Assembly: GCA_007258455.2 (NCBI GenBank)
Contig: VDFB02047230.1
Span: forward strand, 154,243,797 to 154,307,796
Reading direction: 5' to 3'
Source of the DNA: Sequoia sempervirens
Taxonomy: Eukaryota; Streptophyta; Pinopsida; Cupressales; Cupressaceae
DNA length: 64,000 bases
This document shows, one piece after another, positions 1 to 9,947 of this stretch. The stretch's first letter is position 1; each line of letters begins with the position of its first letter. A program made the translations under genes and the position numbers. Under the pieces are notes generated by a model. That model did not search any database, was not told the DNA's origin, and saw only the letters and a program-made list of their open reading frames with translations.

Positions 1-1424
1 TAGTAGCCTTGATCTTATGGTGTCCCAAATTAAGTGAAGTCTAATCCCTTACATAAATCATTGAATTAAAGGTTGGTTACAACTTATACACTGTATGCAT
101 TATTCATAGTAAACTCCTAGATTGACCCTATTCAATTTTCATGGGCACATAGGGTACTAAGCATTGAAACTAATACTAATAGGTCCTAGAGATTGTCACA
201 TGGTCATTTGATGGAGAATTGAAAAACTAATTATCTTTATATTCTTGTATAAAATTGGATACTATTGGCTTGCAAGAATGATATTAAGTTTAGAAACTAG
301 AAAAAATGGGCCTTAAGTTGAGTTTGGATTGAACTAGCACTTACATCTAATTAAGTTGTATTTCACCTTCAAAGGAATTCTTAGGATTTTAACATTGATT
401 CATGAATGGATATAGTAAACATCCCACTCCATGTACAATACTTGAAATTTGATCAGAGTTGCATCATCCCAAGGAGGGATTAACAATTTTTTTAAATTGT
501 TTTATTACGATTTTATTATGCTAGTTGTATATTGAAGTGAATCCTTATCACTAGAGTCCTAAGATTCCAATGTAATTCCATTGTGTTCATGTGTGTGTAG
601 TGTGTAATGTCACATAGTCAAAGAATTGACTTAGGTCCTTCATATTGTTTCCTAATTTAGGACTAAGATGGTTTATCAATCATTAATGTGTAAATCAAAA
701 GTTCAATGGATCCAACAAAGCCTCATTATAGCCTAGGTCATGCTTAGGCTTGAAGATCTTCATGAGCTTATTTCTTTAGATTTTTTTATTCTAGGTGCTT
801 AGTTTCTTCCTCATCTATTGACAAAAAATCCTTTATTCTTTATTATTTCCTTCCTCAACACTCTTCCTATAAAAAATGCACACTCCACCTTCTACACAAT
901 GACAAACACATTGGAGGACATCTACACTATTTTCTATTCATCCTAAAATTTTATTGAGGATAAAAATCTCTTAGCTACATACTTTCACCTCTCCACAAAA
1001 CAAACCTTAGGCTATGAGACCAAATTTGATACAACTATAATACAAGGTCCCAAGTGATGACATGCCTATCATTTAGAAAAGAGACTCACAATGGAGAACA
1101 CATTGGAAAATAAAAAAGAAGGTAGTCATATATTAAATTAATACATTCAAAATTTTAACCCAAAATAATATAAAACTAAAATAATCATCAATACGCAAGC
1201 TATATATTCTAAAAATAAAAAAAAGGAAGAGTAGAGTAACATCTTGCAAAAATAATGTTGAATAAATTTAACATCTTTATGAAACCATGAATTTATTGTG
1301 ATGGTTAACAATATCCCTATTTTTTGACATTGAAAAACATTATAGTAATATTCAAATATCTTTATTTGAATGACGAGTAGAGTACTGAGCTAAATTAAGA
1401 TTTTTTTTTACCATTCAAGTTTTT
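1..1424. other. Non-coding AT-rich DNA, nothing recognised
   Basis: No open frame of useful length, RNA gene or transposon motif was recognised on either strand. Homopolymer runs and stop codons are frequent throughout. It borders a PPR gene relic on its right side, so part of it may be decayed gene flank, but nothing in the sequence shows this directly. Confidence 0.5.
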
Positions 1425-2050
1425 TGGGTCTACTTTTTTGTATACTTGTCTAGCAGGGCAGTGGTAGCTACAACATCTAACAAAAACCCTCTATCATTTA
1501 TAATGTGACGGATTTCCATGCCCTATTCCAAAGCTCCCATTTTTGCATAGGCTGGGAGGATGTTGGAAAAGGTTGCGGAGTTCCGCTTTGCACCAGTCAA
1601 TCACATTTGGTACAAAGTTTCTATATAATTTTTAAGGAACACATTTTGTGCATATCCTACAATCAAAACTTTCCATGAGACCACATTTTTGTGAGGCATC
1701 CGATCAAATAATTCATATGCCTTGTCTACGCTTCCATGATTTTGCATACATGTCTACCCAACAATTTCTTGAATGTAATATTTGATAATAATTCTCCTTC
1801 TCTTATGACTGTATGGATGTCCATACCCTAATTTGAAGCTCCCATTGTTTCCATTATAACAACCATTACAAGGTCATAATGTGAAACACCAATGTTTTAA
1901 GCGATCAAAAGCATCCCTCAGACTTCCATATGGGAACAATGTGAATTTGAAGTTGATGAAGACTACTATTCGAACAAGAACGCATGACACTGATGACAAG
2001 AATGAGCCCACATCTACCACCTAAGCAATCAAACTAGCTTTAGAGTGTGT
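1425..2050 (-). pseudogene. PPR protein gene relic (PLS type)
   Basis: Read on the minus strand in shifting frames, this stretch gives pentatricopeptide-repeat language. Examples are VDMYAKS, then SVDKAYELFDRMPHKNVVSW, then ILPAYAKMGALE (about 1530-1570) and GMEIRHIINDRGFLLDVV just downstream. These match the consensus of plant PLS-type PPR proteins, which bind organellar RNA in mitochondria or plastids. Several in-frame stops and frame changes separate the pieces and no start codon or targeting peptide can be placed, so it is a decayed copy. The higher-coordinate part (1860-2050) is much weaker. Orientation and family are clear; exact ends are estimates. Confidence 0.7.
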
Positions 2051-2269
2051 TGGTTAAGCCTAGCCCAATGAAAGCCACCGCCCCTTCCACGAGGCCAAAA
2101 TACTTCGAATATGGTTCAGAATTTAACTCCACTTAGATTTTGAGGACCTTTTCTTCAGAAGGGGCATCCTAGGTACTTACTAGGCAACTTATCAATTTCA
2201 AAATCTAAGATTCTCTATATTTCCAATTTGTCTAGGCAAGAACCTTATATAAATAAAATTCTTGACTTA

Positions 2270-2470
2270 TGATGGATTGAAAATAAATAATAAACAGATA
2301 CAAACAACACATAAATTTACACCAAAAAACTCACTTTTATCATTGATATAGATGCCTATTTATACAAGTTAACATAGAAATAAATCACATAACTACTACC
2401 ACCCATACATAGCTACCTTGTTAATAGATAACAAAAAAACTAATTATGACAGTGTTTATTATCTTGTATA
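2270..2470 (-). repeat. 3' LTR of the 2270-5270 element
   Basis: About 201 bp. It lies directly after the polypurine tract in minus orientation and ends with CATCA. It aligns with 5111-5270 across most of its length, with small indels that make this copy longer. Confidence 0.8.
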
Positions 2471-2708
2471 CTCCCCCATAATAAAAATTGGAAAAAAATG
2501 GTAAAAATGGTAAATCTGTGTTCTCCAATCATCAATGCATTCATTATGTAATCAAGGATGATCAAACTACAATTGACCATCGCCAGTCACTCTTTTGGTG
2601 CTCAAGTTCTCCTCCATGGATGATGTCCTACAACCTCAATCTTAGGACTTGTCACATAATCCAACCATAAACCTACAACTTTCTTGATATCTTACAAGAT
2701 AATATATG

Positions 2709-3600
2709 TTACTCTTCACAAACTACCAAACCTTGCTCAATTACTCTCATATTTGATTTAAACAAATATTTCAATATTTGTATAATTGTTTGAGCATATT
2801 TATAATCTTTTCCCAATTTGATCCATGAATCCATCCATAATTCATTTGCATGCATTTTGGCATATATGCATTTTCCGCTCTTTATGCCAGCACACCTTTT
2901 CAAAATGATTTGTTAAACCACATATGTGACAAGGACATATATCCCAACACCTATCCATTGTATGTATTTTCTTGTTACAATGAGAATGTATTGCACACAT
3001 TGCATTCCTTGAAAAAAAATATTTGAACCTATAACACCTGTAATATCATTCCCTTTAGCTATGCTAACCTAGACCTTCATGCTTTGGCCTCCTAATTGAT
3101 TCATTTGGCTCTATGATTCCTTGTGCATGTATACCTAATCCTTGACCTATATGTACCATTCTTTACATGATTTTGAAACTAATATTCTTCTCATTACAAC
3201 TAGCAGGATTTTCAAATTCGAACATATGATCATGTTCATCTTTACACTCTTCATAAAAAATAACTTGAGTGATATTACACAAACCAATTGACTGATCAAA
3301 AGAAAAACACAACTCTTCCATGCTACATGAAACATCACAAACTAATGCTTTTGATTTCAAAAATTTATTTTCCTTTTGACATGATTCAAGCAACTGATCT
3401 AATTGAATGTTTTTTGCCTTCAACCTAGATATCTCATCATTTTCTAATCTATTTTTCTCTTCTAACTTTTTCAACTTTTCTTCCAAATAATCATTCTTCT
3501 TTTCCAATTCTTCAAATAATTTCAATCTATCTTCTAATTCACCATTTTTTATTTTAACATTGTCCAACTCATTTTCAAGATTATGACTTTCACACAAATA
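2709..3600 (-). pseudogene. Gag remnant: coiled coil plus CCHC zinc knuckle
   Basis: An open minus-strand stretch (3600 down to 3163) encodes a charged coiled coil rich in E, K and L (for example LEEKLKKLEEKNRLENDE). About 230 bp further on, at roughly 2930-2880, the minus strand reads CHICGLTNHFEKVC, a perfect C-x2-C-x4-H-x4-C zinc knuckle. A long coiled coil followed by a knuckle is the layout of the C-terminal Gag region of many plant Copia elements, where the knuckle binds the RNA genome. A TAA stop lies just upstream of the open part and no true start is visible, so it is a pseudogene. No UBN2-type Gag core was recognised. Confidence 0.7.
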
Positions 3601-5097
3601 TTCAATCTTTTCTTGTGAACTTCCTTAATATCTGCTATCAATTAAGAATTAGATTGTTTAACTTCCAATAATTCTTCTAAAACATCTTTTTCCTTTCTTA
3701 TTCTTTTACCAAAATTTCCCATTTATTCAACCTTGCCATCTCCAAAAAATAAAACACACCCTTATTTTCCTTATTATTCCAATACATACAATACACCCTT
3801 AATTTTTCTTATTACTTCAATGAATACAATACCAAACCCCACAAAAAACTTTAACTTTTAAATGCCTTATATCTCCTATTCTAGAAAACAAACATCATAA
3901 ACTATAACAAAATATTGCAAAATATTATGGAAAACTCACAACCTCTACCTTGAATCTGTCTATGCACTTGTTTTGTCGTTGTTAAATAAAATTTTCATAA
4001 GACCATTCATAAACAACTCATATGGTGCATTCAAATCTCACACATTACAAACAATTTGCACTTTTTGTAGAATATGATGCCAAAAAATAAAACAAGACAA
4101 ATGACAGTAATAAATATAACAGAAAAAATCCCTACTCCAATTTACTTGTTTGCAAATTTGAGAATCTCCCTTCTCAAGAGCTTGGAATGGAATTGCCTTT
4201 AGATTCAAAAGAAGCAACAAACACTTTGATTATGCTCAACTTGTATACTAGAAAATTGCACTTCTTTCCATCAATCCTTCAAATAGTACTCATGCCTTTT
4301 GTAAACTTCAAATCTGATCAAATAAACATATGTTTATCTAATACAAATAACTACAAATAGTATTGCATGATTTAACACCTTATTCTCCCATACTTCCTTT
4401 GTGCAACATGTTAATTAGTGCCTCCAAATAGTTCTACACATCATTGAATGTCCAAAACTGAATATTAAAGCTCTTTCCCATGCCTTTCAAACTTACCTTT
4501 AACCATACGTTTAGTAAAAAATTTAATGTTTAGGAACACGATTTTTGATATGCCACTTCATATCTCCACAATGCTTTCTTATTGCAAACTTCTTCTCCCC
4601 ACATTTCAAACAATGTTGCTCAACATGATTATGATATATCAATCACATATTACAAAATCTAAAAAATGAAGAAAATTATTGAGTGCAAAAATGGAGGATG
4701 TGAAAAGCATTTATTATAGGGCAACCAATTATTCCATGTAGTTTGAACTCAATTCAATTTCTTTCCACATATTTCTTCTCCAATGTTTCCTTAAAATTTC
4801 CACTCAATGCATCTCGAGAGGTAAATGAATGAGAAAAAGGAAATGCTGAAGTGAAATGGATTGCCTCATACCACACGTTTCAATAATAGCAATGAGAATA
4901 ATTGTTTTGATTTATGTTGTAGAGAAAGTATCATGGATCAAACAATTCCTATTGATAGCCTTATCTCTCTCATCTACTTCATAACCCAATCGATACTTTT
5001 TCATCAAACTACAACATTTTCTTATCAGTCTCCTTTCATTTTAGACGCAATTTTTCATCCATATCCAACCATCATACACATACACATACCTACATAT

Positions 5098-5109
5098 GTT
5101 CTAATACCA
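5098..5109 (-). promoter_or_regulatory. Primer-binding site (initiator-Met tRNA type)
   Basis: The minus strand reads TGGTATTAGAAC one base inside the 5' LTR end. It resembles the TGGTATCAGA start of sites complementary to the 3' end of plant initiator tRNA-Met, with a single C-to-T change. It would prime minus-strand DNA synthesis. Confidence 0.75.
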
Positions 5110-5110
5110 A

Positions 5111-5270
5111 TGATGGATTAAAAAAACAATAAACAAATACATACAACACAAATATTTACACTTTTTTTTATCATTAAATTAAATCACATAACTACTACCA
5201 CCCCTACATAACTGCCTTGTTAATAGATAACCAAAAAAAATTGATTATGATGATATTTTTCATCCTACGA
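5111..5270 (-). repeat. 5' LTR of the 2270-5270 element
   Basis: About 160 bp and a direct-repeat partner of 2270-2470. It is bordered by the primer-binding site on its inner side and by the target duplication ACTTA on its outer side. Confidence 0.8.
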
Positions 5271-5753
5271 ACTTAGATTCATTTACCTTTTGTCCTATCG
5301 CAATTGTAGCTTCCCTAATCATGGCCTCACCGAACAAGGTATCATCTACACATTGTAGATGTGATGTTGCAGATAACCCTTAAAGCTTGCAATCCTTTTA
5401 AGGTTTACATCTCTAGCATTCTTTTTAAAACTTCTACTTAAAAAATTTTGCTAATAGAAAGGGGATAATAATTTAGTTGGATACTTAATAGGTACGCGTC
5501 AAAATTTTTAAATTCATTTATCTTTGAATATCAAAAGTGACTTGAATATTATTTCATCTTGTGAAATAATGTGGAATTATGCCATGTTTCTAGGTATTTA
5601 AGAGCCTCTTTCATGATTTGAAAATTTTCAACTAAACGTTGCATCATCTATATGTAGTTGTAACCACGTTTAGTCAAATATATATTGGTTTCATGATGTC
5701 TCTAGAAGCTTAGAATTTATGTGTTAATCTTACCATTTTCCTGAAGTAAGATC
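5271..5753. other. Non-coding DNA, nothing recognised
   Basis: It begins with the right target-site duplication ACTTA of the preceding element. No coding or repeat signal was recognised in the rest. Confidence 0.5.
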
Positions 5754-5947
5754 TCTAACCCTTCTCTTCTCTTTTTTTTCCATTTCTTTATTGAACCTAA
5801 ATTTCAAGAATTAGTTAGCCTTTTAATGTGGTCCAAATCATCTAACCCTTCTCTTCTCTTTTTTTTCCATTTCTTTATTGAACCTAAATTTCAAGAATAA
5901 GATGATCAATCAAAGTTTTGAGCCTTTTAATATGGTTCAAATCATCT
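5754..5947. repeat. Two-copy tandem duplication, about 87-107 bp
   Basis: The block starting TCTAACCCTTCTCTTCTC is present at 5754 and again at 5841 and stays nearly identical through the poly-T and AACCTAAATTTCAAGAAT. The second unit carries an extra short stretch (AAGATGATCAATCAAAG) before both units end in a CCTTTTAAT..AAATCATCT segment. It looks like a local duplication rather than a transposon. Confidence 0.8.
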
Positions 5948-5997
5948 TGACAACCTTATCTGTTGAATCTTGAACCATATATGCCCTCTCTTAAATG

Positions 5998-6184
5998 TTG
6001 CACGTGTGTTGATCACAATGATTCTTACATCTCTTGAAAAATATCCTAGAATAGAATTTGATTATCAGACTTGACATCTAAAGCCTTGGGATAATCAAAT
6101 TCTATTCTAGGATATTTTTTCAAGGGATGTAAGAATCATTGTGATTTTATCTAAGTTCATTGTGATCAACACATGTGCATCAAC
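5998..6184. repeat. Long foldback (inverted repeat) with small loop
   Basis: The left arm 5998-6066 and right arm 6090-6184 are inverted copies. The inner 55 bp (6012-6066 against 6090-6144) pair almost perfectly. The outer ends (GCACGTGTGTTGATC against GATCAACACATGTGC) also pair, separated from the inner arm on the right by a 21-bp insertion at 6145-6165. The loop is about 23 bp. No terminal TA duplication or transposon-type terminal motif was recognised. It may be a MITE-like foldback, a small inverted duplication or a small-RNA precursor. Confidence 0.85.
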
Positions 6185-6199
6185 AAGTAACTTGTTTAG

Positions 6200-6710
6200 T
6201 CTTCATACAAAACTACACTTCGAATCTAGAGGAAATTTTGGAAAACATAACCCTACATAAAAATGACACCTAATATTCATCACAATACTTGCATATATGC
6301 CAAATGTTGTCCAATTCCAAACTATGTGCTTCACCTCAAAAAGTATCTTCTCCACAACTAAAGTGTCACTTCTTTATTTTATTGAATTCTATGAACAAGG
6401 GGTCCAAGTGTAACTCTCAAACACTCTAATATGGAGCAATAATTACACTTGCACACACTTTTTATATATCTATAAATAGTGGATCAAAAATACTAGTTAG
6501 ATTCCACTTAACTCAACATTAAATAATTTTAAAAGCACCATAAAGCTAATGACACATCTAAAAAGTGTAAAAAATAGAATATGAAGATTACATCTGAGTG
6601 AGGTATTCCTTTTTCATATGAAAACGTAATTTATAATATTATAAATATAAAATAATAGTCATTGAATTATGGCATTAGAAGTTGTACAACACAGTCCTCC
6701 AATCCTAACA
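6200..6710 (-). repeat. Probable 3' LTR of a Copia element (outer end not found)
   Basis: On the minus strand a polypurine tract AAGTGGGAGAT ends at 6711 and is followed at 6710 by TGTTAGGATTGG, the usual TGTT start of a Copia LTR. The LTR therefore runs to lower coordinates from 6710. I could not find its CA end or a second copy, so the lower limit is arbitrary. The sequence is AT-rich and has no open frame. Confidence 0.5.
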
Positions 6711-6721
6711 ATCTCCCACTT
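6711..6721 (-). promoter_or_regulatory. Copia polypurine tract
   Basis: The minus strand reads CAAGTGGGAGAT directly before a TGTTAGG LTR start. It is the plus-strand priming site of the decayed Copia element whose RNase H remnant lies at 6960-7210. Confidence 0.65.
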
Positions 6722-6959
6722 GTATAAATTACATGAATCATAAGGGCTACTCAACATAGTGAACTAATACTAGGAGTTGATCCCTGTATCCATCCTCCAT
6801 CATTTGAACTTCTTTGTTCACATGTTCTTCATCAAATGAATTCCAAAGGTATTCACTTGTTTGACCATAAATATTCTCTATTTTGTCCATGAAAGGTAGG
6901 GTTTTCAAAATAGATGATGTAACTCCTACTATCACATTAAATAACAAATATATCTTCAA

Positions 6960-7210
6960 TCAATGTCTAACCATGATCGCTAACAATATACTAGTTCTTG
7001 AGAGGCATAAGTAGGTGCCATGTACTCTACCTCTATAGTCAAAAGAGAAACCATAGATTTTTTTACTAATCTAATTAATCATCCATCAAATAGGGTAAAC
7101 ATATACCCATTGGTAGACTTCCTTCTTTCCATGTGACTATCCCAATTACAATTCACACACGTATTTTGTACTTATTTAGTATAACTTTCATAGGTAGGGC
7201 TGCTTAGGTT
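6960..7210 (-). pseudogene. Copia RNase H remnant
   Basis: Minus-strand translation gives RRKSTNGYMFTLFDG, then after a stop KSMVSLLTIEVEYMAPTYASQELVY. These correspond to the Ty1/Copia RNase H motifs DDRRSTSGYVFTL and SSTEAEYMAA..A.QE, including the catalytic-region TxEAEY (here TIEVEY, with A changed to V). Stops and frame changes disrupt it. Nothing upstream (RT or integrase) is recognisable before 8000, so only the 3' end of the element survives. The polypurine tract at 6711-6721 fits its orientation. Confidence 0.7.
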
Positions 7211-8027
7211 GAGTTTGGGTATGATAGTTGTCACACTCTTCCATAGGAGTTACACATTCCACGTTTAGTACAAAATAGTCTTTGTGACATTTAGTCCTCT
7301 GAATGTAGTTTTACACCATAAAAGTAGTTTCATATTTGGGAAAAGATTAATCCCACAAATGTCTTATGTTTAAAATGTGGGTTCATGCAAAGAAAATAAA
7401 AGGTCAAAATATGGTGAGAAAGTTATGTTACATCTCCATTTGTATAATACTTTATTTTGTCTTAGTGTTTTCTCATTGAGAGTGAATCAAGCCTCACATC
7501 TACCCTTCTTAAATGATAGAAAACTTTAGATTTTGTTTATAAATAGTTATTTTATATGACTTAAAACCTTAATATATTAAAAGATATAAAATTTACATTG
7601 AACATTTTCTACTTGATTACCTTTTATTTTCTTCGATTTACATACTTATTTTTATAAAATTTAGAAGGAATTTGTCATCCAATCCATACTTCAACTTTAC
7701 TTTTATAAATAACCCAACTTCGCTTTCTATAAAAACTCCACTAAAATTTTAAAAATTACAAATCTTCATTGTAAAAGTTATTTAATCTTAAAATAGAATT
7801 AAGCAAATAATTTTTATTTCTTTTATTATTTATATGACTAATTTATTTTGAAATTTATATTAGTTTGAATTTCTTTTTAAATTGATAGGCAATTTTGAAA
7901 TCTATTGAGAAAAAATGTTATCTTCCAAATACAACACTGAACAACGATTCCTTTTTGCTTGAGGAAAAAAAGGTCCCATCTGAAAGCAAAAATTCATTAA
8001 TCAACTATTAGGGAGTATAGATATTGA
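7211..8027. other. AT-rich non-coding DNA, nothing recognised
   Basis: Low-complexity AT-rich sequence with no recognisable coding region or structured repeat. It may be the deleted body of the Copia element or the 3' flank of the reductase relic next to it. Confidence 0.45.
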
Positions 8028-8215
8028 CTACAACCTCAACAATCCATTCTTTATGGAACATTCCATGGCCTCCTTAAAGGCTTCTGGTAAATGATACTTG
8101 TAAGAGAAACCTATATCCAACAATTTCTTTGAAGAAATAGGCAGGTATTTACCACATGGTCTTCATTTGTTGTTGAAACATTGGGAATGTAAACTTAATT
8201 TTCTTTGTGGCATAT
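8028..8215 (-). pseudogene. C-terminal exon relic of a DFR/ANR/CCR-type NADPH reductase
   Basis: On the minus strand an open stretch ending in a TAG at 8030-8028 reads CGKYLPISSKKLLDIGFSYK followed by YHLPEAFKEAMECSIKNGLL. The pattern (I)SSKKLLDLGF.(F/Y)KY.LEE.(F/Y)..A(I/V).C...GLL is the conserved C-terminus of the dihydroflavonol reductase, anthocyanidin reductase and cinnamoyl-CoA reductase group of extended short-chain reductases. These make flavonoid or monolignol intermediates in the cytosol. The Rossmann fold with its glycine-rich NADP site should lie further upstream on the minus strand, but was not found in 8215-9100. The piece may be the last exon of a lost gene or a transposed fragment. 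Family assignment rests on about 40 residues. Confidence 0.6.
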
Positions 8216-9120
8216 GCTAAGGAAGAGTTATTAATTTTCTTTACTTTTACCATGAAAAGTAGTAGCAGTGTCTCAATAGTCATGTTCATTGATCATTGAT
8301 ACAAGTTATGTTAAAATATCCATACACAAAAAATTGGTGTATGACAACTCAATTATCATTTTTATTGAGTTGGTAACATGGAAAGGAATTCTAATTAATA
8401 CATTTTATTGTGAAGCAATTGGTAATTTTACTCTTTTAACTTTGAATTTGTATTCTCTTATACATTTTCATACAATTAATAAAACATTTGATTAATCAAC
8501 TAGCATCCGTCTCAAACTATAACACACAGCTCAAAAAGTTTAAGAAATTGAATTCCTACAACTTCAATCTAAATAACATGGTTTCAATGTTGTGGTTGAA
8601 TTCATGTTTTATTGTGTGAGTTTCTTCATGAAAATTTTGTCTATGCTTAACTATAATGGTAAAGAGTCACACTTATGATGATCCATTTTTTTGTTGGAAT
8701 TAATTTTTTGAAAATTTTTATGTAATAAAATTAATTTAAAATTCTTTACGTCAAAATTAATAGCAACAAATGATAATTAGATATAAGAATATACAATTGA
8801 ATTTTATTTACATTCTAATACAAGAGAAAAACCATGTAAAAAAAATACATTTCAAAAATCTAATTTATAACGATTGTTTAAAAATAAGTAGTAAAATTAA
8901 ATATCCATCACACCACTAACTCCACAAATTACTCCTAGAAAAAATTGAATAATAATTATTAAAAAAATAAACTAAGGAAGCACATAGAGCCCTGCCCTTA
9001 CATTTAAAATACTTCACCAAAATAAGGGCAAAACATATTTATGAAGGATGCGTTTTTCCTATTCCAAGAAGACTTCATTATTTTATGCGGACACTTACCT
9101 AATACACGTTAATATAGTTT
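8216..9120. other. AT-rich non-coding DNA upstream of the TNL gene
   Basis: No coding signal was found. The part around 8890-8960, with ACTAACTCCACAAATTACTCC, resembles 54870-54930 (ACCAACTCCACAAATAATTC). Both are followed by a sequence containing GATGCnTT and a T run. This suggests a shared old repeat, or a shared ancestral gene flank. Confidence 0.4.
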
Positions 9121-9222
9121 TAATAAGTGTGAAAGGACGGAACGACGAGATTTTCGCGTGTTCGGCCACATCATTTTTGGCGTAAACTTCACGCTACCGA
9201 AACAGCCTCAGAAATTTCCTTT

Positions 9223-9256
9223 TATAAAAAAGACAAGAAAAAGATTCCATCACGTG
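9223..9256 (+). promoter_or_regulatory. Candidate core promoter of the TNL gene: TATA box and G-box
   Basis: TATAAAA at 9223-9229 lies 175 bp upstream of the first ATG (9404), and a perfect CACGTG G-box lies at 9251-9256. A start of transcription about 30 bp after the TATA box would give a 5' leader of about 150 bp, ordinary for a plant gene. This is position and motif evidence only. Confidence 0.45.
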
Positions 9257-9403
9257 GTTTGTCACACCATTTTGTATGCCCCCAACCCTCGACTTCTCTC
9301 AAGGTTTTATCATCTGTTTTTCCCTGTTAACTCTTCATTTGTTGGAAATCCAATTCCCTCTTACTTTCTTCTCTCGTTGTTCAGTTCAGTCTAATTAAAT
9401 CCA

Positions 9404-9947
9404 ATGGCTTCCTCTTCCACATCCAGGCAAAATTTTACTCAGCTAGAAAACGCCTTTGATGGGCTTGCGCCTTCTTCTGCCCTGGGACATATTTATTAAT
9501 CATCGTGGATGTGATGTGAAACACACATTAGCCACTACCATCTACGATGTATTTCATTCCATGGGATTGCATGTTTTATTGAAACACACATTAGCCACTA
9601 CCATCTACGATGTATTTCATTCCATGGGATTCTTTTCCTGCAGAGATACAACACGCCATAACTAGTGCTACCCTTCACATTGCCATTTTCTCTCCCAACT
9701 ATGCCCAATCCGCATGGTGTTTGGCTGAACTGTCTTTAATGCTCAAAACTGGTAAAAGAGTCATTCCCATTTTCTATCATGTTGAGCCCTCAGATCTCAG
9801 ATGGATTGATCAAGGAAAAGGACAATATGCCCATGCATTCTCAGAGCATGAAAAGAAGGGCAGATACACACCAGAAATGCTTGGTGTGTGGAAAAAGGCA
9901 CTCAACGACAGTTCATTCCTACACGGCTACCAGCTCAACAATAATGA
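9404..9947 (+). pseudogene. TNL exon 1: TIR domain broken by two frame changes and a 63-bp tandem duplication
   Basis: The expected start ATG (9404) opens MASSSTSRQNFTQLENAF but stops at TAA 9497 after 31 codons. The TIR then continues in a second frame (DIFINHRGCDVKHTLATTIY, from about 9485). A 63-bp unit at 9518-9580 is repeated at 9581-9643, giving a 21-residue block KHTLATTIYDVFHSMG... twice. Next the frame changes again to DSFPAEIQHAITSATLHIAI and on to NNNE. The stretch that normally joins these parts (the BB-loop region after MGLHV.L) is missing at the second junction. The catalytic-type Glu of the SAWCLAEL motif is kept. The exon ends at a consensus donor GA|GTAAGT (9947/9948). With the normal start no full TIR can be made. 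Confidence 0.85.
9518..9643 (+). repeat. 63-bp tandem duplication inside the TIR exon
   Basis: GAAACACACATTAGCCACTA starts at 9518 and again at 9581 with no mismatch seen over the first 50 bases. The period is 63 bp (21 codons), so the duplication itself keeps the frame; the frame change lies just after it. Near-identity points to a recent event. Confidence 0.9.

Larger units (their letters stand above)
2270..5270 (-). mobile_element. Non-autonomous Copia-like LTR retrotransposon with gag remnant only (TR-GAG type)
   Basis: Two direct repeats, 2270-2470 and 5111-5270, start with the same TGATGGATT and share the central stretch ATCACATAACTACTACCACC. The element is flanked by the 5-bp target duplication ACTTA (2265-2269 and 5271-5275). 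In minus orientation the 5' LTR is followed by a primer-binding site TGGTATTAGAAC (5109-5098), one mismatch from the initiator-Met type TGGTATCAGAAC. A polypurine tract ATGGGGGAG (2479-2471) precedes the 3' LTR. Inside are a coiled coil and a CCHC zinc knuckle of a Gag. I see no protease, integrase, RT or RNase H, and about 2.6 kb of internal DNA leaves no room for them. The LTRs have diverged clearly, so insertion is old. Confidence 0.85.

Noticed and set aside
9456..9665. 69-codon open frame in the TIR exon as a separate small gene
   Set aside because: It is the middle frame of the broken TIR exon, including the 63-bp duplication, not an independent gene.
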